From NCBI RefSeq assembly GCF_031458255.1, contig NZ_JAVDYC010000001.1, positions 2,675,001-2,739,000 of the forward strand: a stretch of DNA of 64,000 nt, in the 5' to 3' direction. Below are positions 33,204 to 44,951 of this stretch, piece after piece; position 1 is the stretch's first letter, and each line of letters starts with the position of its first letter. The notes beneath the pieces are model-generated. The model searched no databases, was not told where the DNA came from, and saw only the letters and a program-made list of their open reading frames with translations. Source of the stretch: Catenuloplanes niger. Lineage in GTDB: Bacteria; Actinomycetota; Actinomycetes; Mycobacteriales; Micromonosporaceae. A program made the position numbers and the translations under genes.

Positions 33204-34742
33204 TTATCGCTCGGTGCTCTTCTCCCCCGGCTCGCATCGCCCGGCCGCGTCCTCGGGATCGAGCGTCGCCACGGTCGAGGCCAGGTCCGGCGACGTCGTC
33301 GACGGCAGGGTGTCACGCACGTCCGCCGGGAAGCCGAAACCGGTCGGCCCCGGCCGGTTCGGCGGCACCGGGGCGATCCACGGCAGCGGCGGCAGCGGCG
33401 GCGGCCCGTCGCTGGACGGTGAGCAGAGCGGCGCCCGTTCGCCCATCCACCGGATGACCCAGGCACCCACCACGGCCGCGATGAACGACCCGGCCAGGAT
33501 GCCGATCTTCGCCTGGTCGCGCAGCTGCTCGTCCTCGAACGCGAGTTCCGCGATGAACAGCGAGATGGTGAACCCCATCCCGGCCAGCAGCGAGCCGCCG
33601 AGCAGGTGGCTGTAGCGGACCCGGCCGGGCAGCACGCCGAGGCCGGTGCGGAGCGCGATCCAGGAGGCGCCGAAGATGCCGACCGTGTTGCCGGCCACCA
33701 GCGCGATCACGATGCCGATGGTCAGCGGTGACGACACCGCGTCCCGCACCACGTCGCCGGTCAGGTGGACGCCCGCGTTGGCCAGGCCGAACGCGGGCAC
33801 GACCAGGTACGCCGACCAGGGGTGCAGCCGTCGTTCCATCCGTTCGCTGGCGCTGACGGTCGCGGAGGCCTGCAGGATCGCCTGCTGCACGCGTTCCGCG
33901 CTCTGCGACTCCATCAGCGCGCGGCCGTACAGCGGGATGCGCCGGATCTGTTCCTGGGGCGCGGGCTTCGCCGAGATGGAGAGGCCGATCAGCACGCCGG
34001 CCAGCGTGGGGTGCACGCCCGACTCGTAGACCGCTATCCACATCGCGATGGTGAGCACCACGTACGGCGCCAGCCGCCACACGCCGAGCCAGCGCAGCAG
34101 CAGCACCACGCCGAGCAGGACGGCCGCGACCACCAGCGGGCCGACCCGCACGGTGTCGGTGTAGAAGACGGCCAGCACGCCGATCGCGCCGATGTCGTCG
34201 ACCACGGCGAGCGTGAGCAGGAAGACGCGGAGCTGATCGGGGCAGCGCGGGCCGAAGAGCGCGAGCACGCCGAGCACGAACGCGGTGTCGGTGGACATGA
34301 CGACGCCCCACCCGTGCGCGGCCTCGCCGGACGGGTTGATGGCCAGGAAGATCGCGATCGGCAGGACCATGCCGCCGACCGCGCCGAGCGTGGGGACCAG
34401 CATGGTGCGCCGGTCGCGCAGCTCGCCGGAGACCGCCTCGCGACTGATCTCCAGGCCGAGGACGAGGAAGAAGACGGCCATCAACGCGTCGTTGATCACA
34501 TGGTGCAGGTCCATCTCCAGCGCCCAGCCGCCGACGTGCAGCGAGACGTGGGTGTGCCAGAGCGCGAAGTACGACTCCCACCAGGGGGAGTTGGCCCAGA
34601 CGATGGCGAGCACGGTACCGATCAGCAGAGCGGCGCCGCTGCCCGCCTCGTTGCTCAGGAACGACCTGAGTGCCGGGTTGAGCTGGGGAGTGGGGATGCG
34701 CAGTGCGGGTCCCGGGCGTGGTGGTGCGGTCACGCCGGACAC
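33204..34742 (-). CDS. nhaA: Na+/H+ antiporter NhaA
   Basis: The 512-residue protein has NhaA motifs throughout: GTVLAIVWANSPW in helix 1, FFLVLGLEISREAVSGEL, STDTAFVLGVLALFG, and LAVVDDIGAIGVLAVFYT with the paired aspartates that bind sodium. It exchanges sodium for protons across the inner membrane. It is longer than E. coli NhaA (388) because of N- and C-terminal extensions; the last 60 or so residues are Pro-rich and polar. It starts just after the terminator of the lysine micro-ORF. Confidence 0.95.
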   Translation of the reverse strand: MSGVTAPPRPGPALRIPTPQLNPALRSFLSNEAGSGAALLIGTVLAIVWANSPWWESYFALWHTHVSLHVGGWALEMDLHHVINDALMAVFFLVLGLEISREAVSGELRDRRTMLVPTLGAVGGMVLPIAIFLAINPSGEAAHGWGVVMSTDTAFVLGVLALFGPRCPDQLRVFLLTLAVVDDIGAIGVLAVFYTDTVRVGPLVVAAVLLGVVLLLRWLGVWRLAPYVVLTIAMWIAVYESGVHPTLAGVLIGLSISAKPAPQEQIRRIPLYGRALMESQSAERVQQAILQASATVSASERMERRLHPWSAYLVVPAFGLANAGVHLTGDVVRDAVSSPLTIGIVIALVAGNTVGIFGASWIALRTGLGVLPGRVRYSHLLGGSLLAGMGFTISLFIAELAFEDEQLRDQAKIGILAGSFIAAVVGAWVIRWMGERAPLCSPSSDGPPPLPPLPWIAPVPPNRPGPTGFGFPADVRDTLPSTTSPDLASTVATLDPEDAAGRCEPGEKSTER

Positions 34743-34761
34743 CCTAGCCAGAAAACCGCGC

Positions 34762-34789
34762 GACCGGCCGGATCAAGATCCGGCCGGTC
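34762..34789. terminator. Strong terminator between the lysine micro-ORF and nhaA
   Basis: Perfect 13-bp arms GACCGGCCGGATC (34762-34774) and GATCCGGCCGGTC (34777-34789) are separated by two bases. On the minus strand a TTTTCT run follows 6 nt later. It starts 7 nt after the micro-ORF stop, so the micro-ORF forms its own transcription unit. Confidence 0.82.
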
Positions 34790-34796
34790 CGCGAGG

Positions 34797-34859
34797 TCAC
34801 TTCTTCTTCTTGTTCTTCTTGTCCTTCTTCTTCTTGTCCTTCTTCGACTTCTTCGCCAT
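34797..34859 (-). CDS. Lysine-rich micro-ORF, 20 aa
   Basis: The peptide begins MAKKSKKDKKKKDKK and ends in four lysines: 14 of 20 residues are Lys, all encoded by AAG, the rest Met, Ala, Ser, two Asp and Asn. A strong ribosome site AAGGGAG lies 6 nt upstream and a 13-bp hairpin terminator 7 nt downstream, which supports expression. I do not recognise it as a named family. A nucleic-acid or ribosome-binding peptide is a guess from charge only. It is divergent from gnd. Confidence 0.6.
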   Translation of the reverse strand: MAKKSKKDKKKKDKKNKKKK

Positions 34860-35126
34860 CTGGCTCTCCCTTCGCGCGGTCGTCGGCGGCGGCCTCGGCA
34901 CCTCCGATCGAGGGCCCGGCCTTTCCGCGTACGTTACTTCACCGTTACCTGCAGGGAAGCTTAGCTTCACGGTCGCTCGCCGGAGGGGCGAACTGAACCG
35001 CGAGACGGGCCGGGGCCGTATCGCCGGATAGCCGTCCCACATGCGATGTGAGACACGGACGACGGCCTCCATTCGTGGCAGAGTCGGACCCGAAGACCGG
35101 GCACACACGAGAAGAAGCGAGATCCG
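34860..35126. other. 267-bp divergent intergenic region
   Basis: This gap separates the micro-ORF and gnd starts and must hold both promoters. It includes an AT-richer patch around 34930-34975 with GTTACTTCACCGTTAC, two similar GTTAC-type words in direct orientation. No gene or strong dyad was found. Confidence 0.4.
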
Positions 35127-36575
35127 ATGAGCGAAGAGAAGACCGGCAAGGCGCAGATCGGGGTCACCGGCCTTGCCGTCATGGGGCGTAACCTGGCGCG
35201 CAACCTCGCCCGCAACGGCTTCACGGTCGCGGTGCACAACCGCTCGCCCGAGCGCACCCGCACCCTGGTCGCGGACCACGGCGACGAGGGCACGTTCATC
35301 CCCGGCGAGACGCTGGAGGAGTTCGTCGCGTCGCTGGAGCGCCCGCGCGCCGTGATCATCATGGTCAAGGCCGGCGGCCCGACCGACGCGGTGATCGACG
35401 AGCTGGTCCCGCTGCTCGAAGAGGGCGACATCGTCATCGACTGCGGCAACGCGCACTTCGCCGACACCCGGCGTCGCGAGGAGGCGCTGCGCGCCAAGGG
35501 CCTGCACTTCGTGGGTACGGGCGTGTCCGGCGGCGAGGAGGGCGCGCTGCTCGGCCCGAGCATCATGCCCGGCGGCTCCAAGGAGTCGTACGCGAAGCTC
35601 GGCCCGATGTTCGAGGCGATCTCCGCCAAGGTGGACGGTGTGGCCTGCTGCGTGCACGTCGGCCCGGACGGCGCCGGCCACTTCGTCAAGATGGTGCACA
35701 ACGGCATCGAGTACGCGGACATGCAGCTCATCGCGGAGGCGTACGACCTGCTCCGCGAGGGCCTGAACGCGACGCCGGCGGAGATCGGCGAGATCTTCGA
35801 GACGTGGAACCAGGGCGACCTGGAGTCGTTCCTGATCGAGATCACCGCGCAGGTGCTCAAGCACACCGACGCGGAGACCGGCAAGGGCTTCGTCGACATC
35901 GTGCTGGACCAGGCGGAGCAGAAGGGCACCGGCCGCTGGACCGTGCAGTCCGCGCTCGACCTGGGCGTGCCGATCACCGGCATCGCGGAGGCCACGTTCG
36001 CCCGGTCGATCTCCGGCCACGCGGACCAGCGCGCCGCGGCGGCCCGCGCGTTCGGCTCCTCCGTCGGCTCGCTCGAGGTCACCGACCGGGAGCAGTTCAT
36101 CGAGGACGTGCGCGCCGCGCTCTACGCGTCGAAGGTCGTCGCGTACGCGCAGGGCTTCGACCAGGTGGTCGCCGGCTCGGAGGAGTACAACTGGGGCATC
36201 GACCCGGGCGCGATGGCCACGATCTGGCGCGGCGGCTGCATCATCCGGGCCCGCTTCCTGAACCGCATCCGGGAGGCCTACGACGCCGACCCGAAGCTGC
36301 CGTCGCTGCTGGTCGCGCCGTACTTCGCGGAGGCGGTGCAGAGCGGCGTGGAGTCGTGGCGGCGGGTCGTCGCGTCCGCGGCGCGCGCGGGCATCCCGGC
36401 ACCGGCGTTCTCGTCGTCGCTGGCCTACTACGACGCGCTGCGCCGCGACCGGCTGCCGGCCGCGCTGATCCAGGGCCTGCGCGACAACTTCGGCGCGCAC
36501 ACGTACCGCCGGACCGACCGGGACGGGTCGTTCCACACGCAGTGGGCGGGCGACAAGTCGGAATCCCCCGCCTGA
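35127..36575 (+). CDS. gnd: 6-phosphogluconate dehydrogenase (decarboxylating)
   Basis: The 482-residue protein has the NADP site GVTGLAVMGRNLARNLARNGF, the signature VGTGVSGGEEGALLGPSIMPGG, FVKMVHNGIEYADMQLIAEAYD with the catalytic lysine, and the C-terminal NFGAHTYRR and HTQW. It oxidatively decarboxylates 6-phosphogluconate to ribulose 5-phosphate in the pentose phosphate pathway. Length and motifs match the long, E. coli-type enzyme. An inverted repeat and a zinc alcohol dehydrogenase gene follow. Confidence 0.97.
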   Translation: MSEEKTGKAQIGVTGLAVMGRNLARNLARNGFTVAVHNRSPERTRTLVADHGDEGTFIPGETLEEFVASLERPRAVIIMVKAGGPTDAVIDELVPLLEEGDIVIDCGNAHFADTRRREEALRAKGLHFVGTGVSGGEEGALLGPSIMPGGSKESYAKLGPMFEAISAKVDGVACCVHVGPDGAGHFVKMVHNGIEYADMQLIAEAYDLLREGLNATPAEIGEIFETWNQGDLESFLIEITAQVLKHTDAETGKGFVDIVLDQAEQKGTGRWTVQSALDLGVPITGIAEATFARSISGHADQRAAAARAFGSSVGSLEVTDREQFIEDVRAALYASKVVAYAQGFDQVVAGSEEYNWGIDPGAMATIWRGGCIIRARFLNRIREAYDADPKLPSLLVAPYFAEAVQSGVESWRRVVASAARAGIPAPAFSSSLAYYDALRRDRLPAALIQGLRDNFGAHTYRRTDRDGSFHTQWAGDKSESPA

Positions 36576-36577
36576 CC

Positions 36578-36595
36578 TATGCGTGATCTCGCATA
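36578..36595. promoter_or_regulatory. Inverted repeat between gnd and the alcohol dehydrogenase gene
   Basis: TATGCG-N-GATC-N-CGCATA is an 18-bp dyad in the 59-bp gap, 40 nt before the dehydrogenase start. It is too AT-rich and short to be a good terminator, so an operator is more likely. Confidence 0.45.
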
Positions 36596-36634
36596 AGTGA
36601 CACCGCCTTCATGTTCACCGGCGAGCCTGTGGAC

Positions 36635-39611
<2,977 letters not shown>

Positions 39612-39624
39612 AATCTTCGCCTTT

Positions 39625-39670
39625 GCCCGCCCGGGACCGTCACACCGCGTGACGTCCCGGGCGGGCGTTT
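39625..39670 (+). terminator. Terminator of hpd
   Basis: GCCCGCCCGGGAC (39625-39637) pairs with GTCCCGGGCGGGC (39654-39666). A further GTCAC/GTGAC stem lies inside, and GTTTCTT follows. It starts 14 nt after the stop codon. Confidence 0.88.
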
Positions 39671-39837
39671 CTTAGGAACGGGTTAAGTTCCGCCGGTCAT
39701 CCCCAAATCCATCCGCGGGTTCGATCCGCGGCGGCGTCCGGTGCGTACTGCCGGTTGAGGCCGTGCACGGCCTCGATGCGGGCCGCCCGGCACACCCCTT
39801 CATCGCCGGGCCGGCCCGGTGACGGACGGAGGGCGGC

Positions 39838-42800
39838 ATGGAACGGGCCACGGCCACCGACCTCGAGGCGGGCCAGGCTTCGGCCGGGCAGGCGTTCGAG
39901 GCGGGCCAGGCTTTCCCGGCGGGGCAGACGTTCGCGGCGGGGCAGACGTTCGCGGCGGACCTGGCTTCCGCGGCGGGGAACGACGCGGTACGGGGCCTTC
40001 CGGCCCCGGCCGGCGCGGTCCCGGCGGGCGCGATGCCCGCGGACGCGGTGCCGGCGCAGTCGGCACCGATGTGGGAGGTGCCGGATCGGCCCGGCGAGCC
40101 GCGGGCCGCGATCTTCGGCGGGCCGGTTTCCCCACCCGCGCCGCCACCGCCCGGGACGCCGACATCCGTGGCGAAGCCGGCCCCGATCTCGGGCGGGACG
40201 CCGCCCGCCACGGCATCGTTCGCGACGCCGATGTCCGTGGCGGGGCCGGCCCCGGCGCAGTCGGCCGCGGTCGTGGGCGGGATGCCGCCGGCTACGGCAT
40301 CGTTCGCGACGCCGTCGTCCCCGGCATCGGCCGGGAGCCGGTCGGCGACGCCCGGCGCGGCATCGGCAGGGACGCGGTCGACATCGCCCGGCGCGGCATC
40401 GGCAGGGACGCGGTCGGCGATGCCGGACGCGGCGTCGGCGGATGCCGAGACGGCCGAGTTCGACCCGGAGGCGGATCTGGAGGACCGGTTCCCCGGGGCG
40501 CCGCGCACGAACCGGGACGCCTGGCGCGGGATCGAGACGCCGGGCAGCGTGTCCACCCTGACCAAGCCCGCGGGCCTCGGCACGGCACCGCCGCGGGAGA
40601 ACGAACCGGCCTTCATCGACCTCGGACCGCGAACCGGCTCCGACGAGCCACGCGGCCTACGGGCCATGCTGGCCGGCCTGGTCGGCCGCGCCCGATCCGC
40701 GAAGACCCCCAAAGCGGCCAAGCCGCCCAAGCATCCGCGTAACCGGGAGCGGCCGGGCACCGACGACCAGCCCTGGTCCGCGCAACCCCTCGACGGTACG
40801 GGCCGAACCTGGCCCGCGGCAGCCACACCGCACGACACGACGCCCGTCCCGCACGGCACCGCACCGGCGTCGCCGAACGGCACGACGTCGCCGGACGGCA
40901 CGACGTCACCGGACGGCACGACGTCACCGGACGGCACGACGTCACCGGACGGCGTGGTGCCGGGCCATCGCACCGGCACCCCGGCGGCACCGCACGGCGA
41001 CGTCCCCGGGGGTCCGCGCGGCGGCGTCCCGGCGGGCACGCGCGACGTCGGCGGCGCGGATCAGCCCGGTGCCGCACCGGTCGCCCGCCCGGCGGACCGG
41101 AAGCAGCCGTGGCCGTCGCCGATCCCCCAGGACGGCCTGTCACTGCTGCCACCGGCCGACCTGCCGGCGGCCTGGCCGGCACGGGACGTCCCGGCGACCG
41201 ACGGCTCCACCGGGCCCAGGACCGGCCCCATTGCCGATGCGGAGCCGACGCACACCGGCGCCTTCGGCGGGTCCGCGGGCGTTGACGCCTTCGGCGACAC
41301 TGCCGGAGCCGGCACCCTCGGCCGGACCGCGCGAATCGGCGCCTTCGACGACACCGCGGGGACCGGCGACCTCGGCGGTACCGCAGGGACCGGCGCCCTC
41401 GGCGGCACCGCAGGGGCCAACTCCGTCGGCGGGTTCACCGGAGCCGGTGCCTTCGACGACACCACGGGGACCGGCGCCTTCGGGGGATCCGCGGGAACCG
41501 GCGGGGCCGCCGGGGCCGGCACCGTCGGCGGTCCGGGAGGCGCGCCGCACGGGACCGCGGACAGCGGCGCGTCGGGCGGGTTGCCGGCCGGTGGTATCGC
41601 GGCGGACAACCCCGAGAGCAGCGGCGGCACGCGCAGTTGGGGCAGCCCGGCCTCCTGGCCGTCCACGCCGACACCGCACGCGGGCACTCCCGGCGTGCCC
41701 GCTCCCGCGCCGGTCAGCTGGCCCGACGCCGGTTCCCCGGAGCCGGCCTCGCCGGATTCGGGATTCTTCGCGCAGGCGGCTTCGGACTCGTCGCGGACGG
41801 CGCCGTTCGATCCGGCATCGCGGGCCGAGGTGAAGGCCGGCGACAGCGTCGGGGCACGCCCGCCGGCGGTCGCCGGCACGCCGGGGCCGGTCGCACCGGC
41901 GTCCGGGACCGACTCGATCAGGCCGGCGTGGAACACCGCCGGGTCGGCGGAGGCGGCGTTCGTGCCGGTGGCCGCCGCGGATCCCGGGCCGACCTCCGAA
42001 TGGTTCACGCACGTCGAGCCGCGTCTGTCGGATCCGGCCGCGCCGACGACCCCCGGCCGGGCGGAGCCGCCCACCTGGGCGGTCTCGTCCACCGCCGCGC
42101 ACAACCGGATCGAGGGCACGCCTCCCGACCCGGCGGACCGGCAACCCGAGCCGGCGGACCCGGCCGTCGCGCGCCCACGGGCGGAGACGCCGAGCCAGAA
42201 CGGCTGGGCGGAGCGCCCACCGGTGGTGGACCTCTGGGCCGACGCGGACGGCACGGCATGGACCACGACCCCGACGGCTCAACACCCCACCACGTCGCCG
42301 AGTTCCACCACGTCACCGCAGACCGACGCATCTCCACAGCACACCGCGTCACCGCAGTCCGGCGGGCCCGGGGCATCGCCGCAGTCCGGCGGGTCCGAGG
42401 CATCGCCGCAGTCCGGCACGACCAGCATGTCACCGCAGTCCGGCACGTTCGGCGCGTCACCGCAGTTCGGCGGGTCCGGGGCATCGCCGCAGGCCGGCGG
42501 ATCCGGCACGTCACCGCAGTCCGGCGGGTCCAACGCATCGGCGCAGGCCGACGGGTCCGGCACGTCGGCGCAGTCGAGCGCACCTCCGCATACCGGCAGA
42601 TCACCGCAGACCAGCGCGTCTCCGTATGCCGACGCATCTCAGCAGCCCGGCGGTGCACCGCGGGCAGGCACGTCGCCGCAGTTCAGCCCGGAGCAGCCGG
42701 CGGCCTCGGCGCACCGGTCCGGCCCGCCGCAGTCGGCCGCGTCCGCGCAGGCCGGGGATTCGTGGCTCGTCCCGTCACGGTCGGAGAACGCACCGGACCC

Positions 42801-44229
42801 GGCGGCGCTGTCGGGCCCGGCGGCACCACCGGACCCGGCGACACCACACGACCCGGCCGCGTCGCCGGCGGCCGCGCCCGGCTGGGACGAGCCCGCGCCA
42901 CGCGACGATCCGTACGCGATGTATCGCCGCCCCGCCACCGGGGCGGACGAGCCGGCCTGGGACACGACGCCCTCCTGGGCCTCCCCGTCCCCTTCCCCGG
43001 TCGACCGCGGCACCCGCGAGCAGCCACCGCTGCGCAGCCCGGACGCGGCCGACCCGGGGTGGTCCGGCCGCGCCGACCGGGTCACGGAGGAGTCCGGCAC
43101 GCACGGCGACCTGGTGGACGGCACCCTGACCACCGGTCGCGACCAGGTCCCGGGTCGCGACCGGTCCCAGCCCGACGAGCCGCCGGCCTGGTCGGCCGTA
43201 CCGGCACCGCCGCCCCACCTGGCCACGCCGCCGTCACCCGGCCCGGATCGCGCGGCACCGTCCGGACGCCGGTTCGCCGACCGCCGCGCCGCGTCCGCCG
43301 ACCACCGCGCCGTCGAGCGCGGGCCGGGCGAGCGCAGTCCGGCCGAGCGCAGTCCGGCGGAGCGCAGTCCGGCGGAGCGCGGGCCGGGCGAGCGCGGTCC
43401 CGGCGGACGGCGGTCCGGCCGGCGGGACGCGCGGCCGCGGCACGGCGCCGAGAGCGACGTGCGCGTGCTCAGCACGTACACCGGGGACGAGAGCGAGAAG
43501 CCGCGGCGCCGGGGCGTCGGCATCATGGTGGCCGCCGTCGTGGTGGCGGTGGCGGTCGCGGCCGGCGGGCTGGCTGCGCTGCGCGGCGTGCCGGGGCTGA
43601 ACCTGGCCGCCGCCGGCGACGGCCCGCACGCGATCTCCGCACCGCTGGACGGCCGGGACGCGCTCGTCTTCGACCTGGTCTCCGGCGTCACCTCGGTCAG
43701 CGTGACCAGCGACGACCTGGAGGGCGACCTCTACCGCATCTCGACGCCGCAGGATTCGAACGTGCGGCCGGAGGCGATCGACCAGGGCGACCGGCTGATG
43801 CTGCAGATGGCCGAGACCGGTGCGCGCGGCCCGAGCCTGGTGGAGGTGCGGCTGAGCTCGGAGGTGCGCTGGGACGTACGGCTGACCGGTGGCGCCACCG
43901 AGCACGTGGTCGACTTCAGCGAGGGGCGGCTGTCCGGGTTCGACGTGCTGGGCGGCGCTACGCGGCTGGAGCTGGACCTGCCCGCGCCGGAGAAGTCCGT
44001 ACGCCTGAAGGTCAGTTCCGGTATCAGTCAGTTCGTGCTGCGGACGCCCGCGGACGTACCGTCGCGGCTCCGGTTCGGCGCGGGCGCGGACAGTGTCACG
44101 CTTCTGGGTGACGCGCGCGGGCGGGTCGCGCCGAACTCGCGTTTCACGCCGAAGGCCTGGGAGGGCGCGGACGACCGGTACGACATCGCCATCACCGCGG
44201 GCGTCGGCACGTTCACGCTGGAACAGTGA
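39838..44229 (+). CDS. Giant low-complexity single-pass membrane protein with C-terminal beta domain
   Basis: The 1463-residue frame starts at ATG 39838, 4-5 nt after GGAGGG. Residues 1-1220 are rich in Ala, Gly, Pro, Ser and Thr with almost no predicted fold and several in-frame repeat blocks (TTSPDG units, 9-residue ASPQSGGSG units, ERSPA units). A basic KPRRRG stretch precedes one membrane helix (about 1226-1250, IMVAAVVVAVAVAAGGLAAL). The last 210 residues form a beta-rich outer domain resembling DUF4097/adhesin-like folds (LTGGATEHVVDF, LGGATRLELDL, VSSGISQFVL). The long part should be cytoplasmic. Role unknown; the architecture recalls surface sensors with a disordered inner tail. Confidence 0.75.
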   Translation: MERATATDLEAGQASAGQAFEAGQAFPAGQTFAAGQTFAADLASAAGNDAVRGLPAPAGAVPAGAMPADAVPAQSAPMWEVPDRPGEPRAAIFGGPVSPPAPPPPGTPTSVAKPAPISGGTPPATASFATPMSVAGPAPAQSAAVVGGMPPATASFATPSSPASAGSRSATPGAASAGTRSTSPGAASAGTRSAMPDAASADAETAEFDPEADLEDRFPGAPRTNRDAWRGIETPGSVSTLTKPAGLGTAPPRENEPAFIDLGPRTGSDEPRGLRAMLAGLVGRARSAKTPKAAKPPKHPRNRERPGTDDQPWSAQPLDGTGRTWPAAATPHDTTPVPHGTAPASPNGTTSPDGTTSPDGTTSPDGTTSPDGVVPGHRTGTPAAPHGDVPGGPRGGVPAGTRDVGGADQPGAAPVARPADRKQPWPSPIPQDGLSLLPPADLPAAWPARDVPATDGSTGPRTGPIADAEPTHTGAFGGSAGVDAFGDTAGAGTLGRTARIGAFDDTAGTGDLGGTAGTGALGGTAGANSVGGFTGAGAFDDTTGTGAFGGSAGTGGAAGAGTVGGPGGAPHGTADSGASGGLPAGGIAADNPESSGGTRSWGSPASWPSTPTPHAGTPGVPAPAPVSWPDAGSPEPASPDSGFFAQAASDSSRTAPFDPASRAEVKAGDSVGARPPAVAGTPGPVAPASGTDSIRPAWNTAGSAEAAFVPVAAADPGPTSEWFTHVEPRLSDPAAPTTPGRAEPPTWAVSSTAAHNRIEGTPPDPADRQPEPADPAVARPRAETPSQNGWAERPPVVDLWADADGTAWTTTPTAQHPTTSPSSTTSPQTDASPQHTASPQSGGPGASPQSGGSEASPQSGTTSMSPQSGTFGASPQFGGSGASPQAGGSGTSPQSGGSNASAQADGSGTSAQSSAPPHTGRSPQTSASPYADASQQPGGAPRAGTSPQFSPEQPAASAHRSGPPQSAASAQAGDSWLVPSRSENAPDPAALSGPAAPPDPATPHDPAASPAAAPGWDEPAPRDDPYAMYRRPATGADEPAWDTTPSWASPSPSPVDRGTREQPPLRSPDAADPGWSGRADRVTEESGTHGDLVDGTLTTGRDQVPGRDRSQPDEPPAWSAVPAPPPHLATPPSPGPDRAAPSGRRFADRRAASADHRAVERGPGERSPAERSPAERSPAERGPGERGPGGRRSGRRDARPRHGAESDVRVLSTYTGDESEKPRRRGVGIMVAAVVVAVAVAAGGLAALRGVPGLNLAAAGDGPHAISAPLDGRDALVFDLVSGVTSVSVTSDDLEGDLYRISTPQDSNVRPEAIDQGDRLMLQMAETGARGPSLVEVRLSSEVRWDVRLTGGATEHVVDFSEGRLSGFDVLGGATRLELDLPAPEKSVRLKVSSGISQFVLRTPADVPSRLRFGAGADSVTLLGDARGRVAPNSRFTPKAWEGADDRYDIAITAGVGTFTLEQ
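40881..40952 (+). repeat. 18-bp tandem repeat x4 inside the giant gene
   Basis: Four adjacent copies of CACGACGTCACCGGACGG (the first with one change) encode TTSPDG four times in frame. Confidence 0.9.
42346..42588 (+). repeat. 27-bp degenerate tandem repeat x9 inside the giant gene
   Basis: Nine in-frame 9-residue units of the form (A/T)SPQSGGSG follow one another, with Ser-Pro-Gln conserved in the first seven. Sequence drift between units shows an older expansion than the 18-bp array. Confidence 0.82.
43330..43374 (+). repeat. 15-bp tandem repeat x3 inside the giant gene
   Basis: Three copies of GAGCGCAGTCCGGCG encode ERSPA units in a basic, Glu-rich segment about 70 residues before the membrane helix. 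Confidence 0.8.
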
Positions 44230-44233
44230 CCGG

Positions 44234-44266
44234 GCGGATCGGGGGCGTGTGGCGCCCCCGATCCGC
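44234..44266. terminator. Terminator between the giant gene and a convergent membrane-protein gene
   Basis: Perfect 14-bp arms GCGGATCGGGGGCG (44234-44247) and CGCCCCCGATCCGC (44253-44266) with loop TGTGG, 5 nt after the stop codon. Confidence 0.85.
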
Positions 44267-44289
44267 GCGTCGATCGGAAAAAGCGTCGA

Positions 44290-44859
44290 TCAGTAGAAGT
44301 TGGCCTTGAGCCAGCCCCAGACGTCCATGACCCACCCGGTCTGGGTCAGGTAGCCGATGCCGACCGCGATCAGGAACGCGCCGACGATCAGGTACGACCC
44401 GCGGGCGCTGTGCCGCATCCGGTGCAGCTGACGCTCCAGGACCAGGCGGCCGACCAGCCGGGCCAGCGCGAACAGGCCGACCGCGACGATCAGCGTCACC
44501 ACGTACGTCAGGAACGAGCCGAGGAACGAGCCGCCGTCCGACAGTGCCCAGATGCCCCAGCAGACGAACGAGAAGGCGAGGCCGAGCACGCCCCACTCAC
44601 GGCCGCGGCGCAGCTGCACGCCGAGCGGCACCGCGGGTGGCGGGGGCGGCGAGTCGGGCCAGCCGGTGCCGGTCGGCTCGTGCGGCGCGATCTCGTGGTC
44701 GTCGTGGTGCCGGGACGCCCGGGGCGCCACGGACGCACGGCCCCGCTGGAAGTTGAGCCGTGTCGGGTCGTCGTCGTAACCCGCGTCAGACGCCTGCGGG
44801 TGCATGTCCGGTGGCACCGGCACCGTCCGCTCCGCCCATGACTGCGTCTGATCTGTCAT
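44290..44859 (-). CDS. Membrane protein of unknown function
   Basis: The 189-residue protein has a polar N-terminal half (about 1-85, with a run of five prolines) and about three hydrophobic segments: LGLAFSFVCWGIWALSDG, FLTYVVTLIVAVGLFALARLVG and YLIVGAFLIAVGIGYLTQTGWV. I recognise it as a conserved actinobacterial type but not as a named family. ATG 44859 is preceded by GGGGGAGGAGCT, a strong ribosome site, and is preferred over an upstream start 30 nt earlier. Confidence 0.75.
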   Translation of the reverse strand: MTDQTQSWAERTVPVPPDMHPQASDAGYDDDPTRLNFQRGRASVAPRASRHHDDHEIAPHEPTGTGWPDSPPPPPAVPLGVQLRRGREWGVLGLAFSFVCWGIWALSDGGSFLGSFLTYVVTLIVAVGLFALARLVGRLVLERQLHRMRHSARGSYLIVGAFLIAVGIGYLTQTGWVMDVWGWLKANFY

Positions 44860-44951
44860 AGCTCCTCCCCCTGTCGGGCCCTGCACCATCGAGCGTAGCG
44901 AGCCCGCAAAACGGCTGGCCTACACCGACGCATGTCCGTTACACACGAGAC

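Noticed and set aside
34797-36536. Treating the lysine-rich peptide as the tail of a 579-codon minus-strand protein
   Set aside because: The upstream part is antisense to gnd. The ATG at 34859 has its own strong ribosome site, so only the micro-ORF is kept.
40881-40952. CRISPR-like array
   Set aside because: The repeats are directly adjacent without spacers and are in-frame coding repeats. No cas genes are present.
39672-41039. Minus-strand low-complexity frame opposite the giant gene
   Set aside because: It lacks a ribosome site. The plus frame has GGAGGG before its ATG and ends in a folded domain with a membrane helix.
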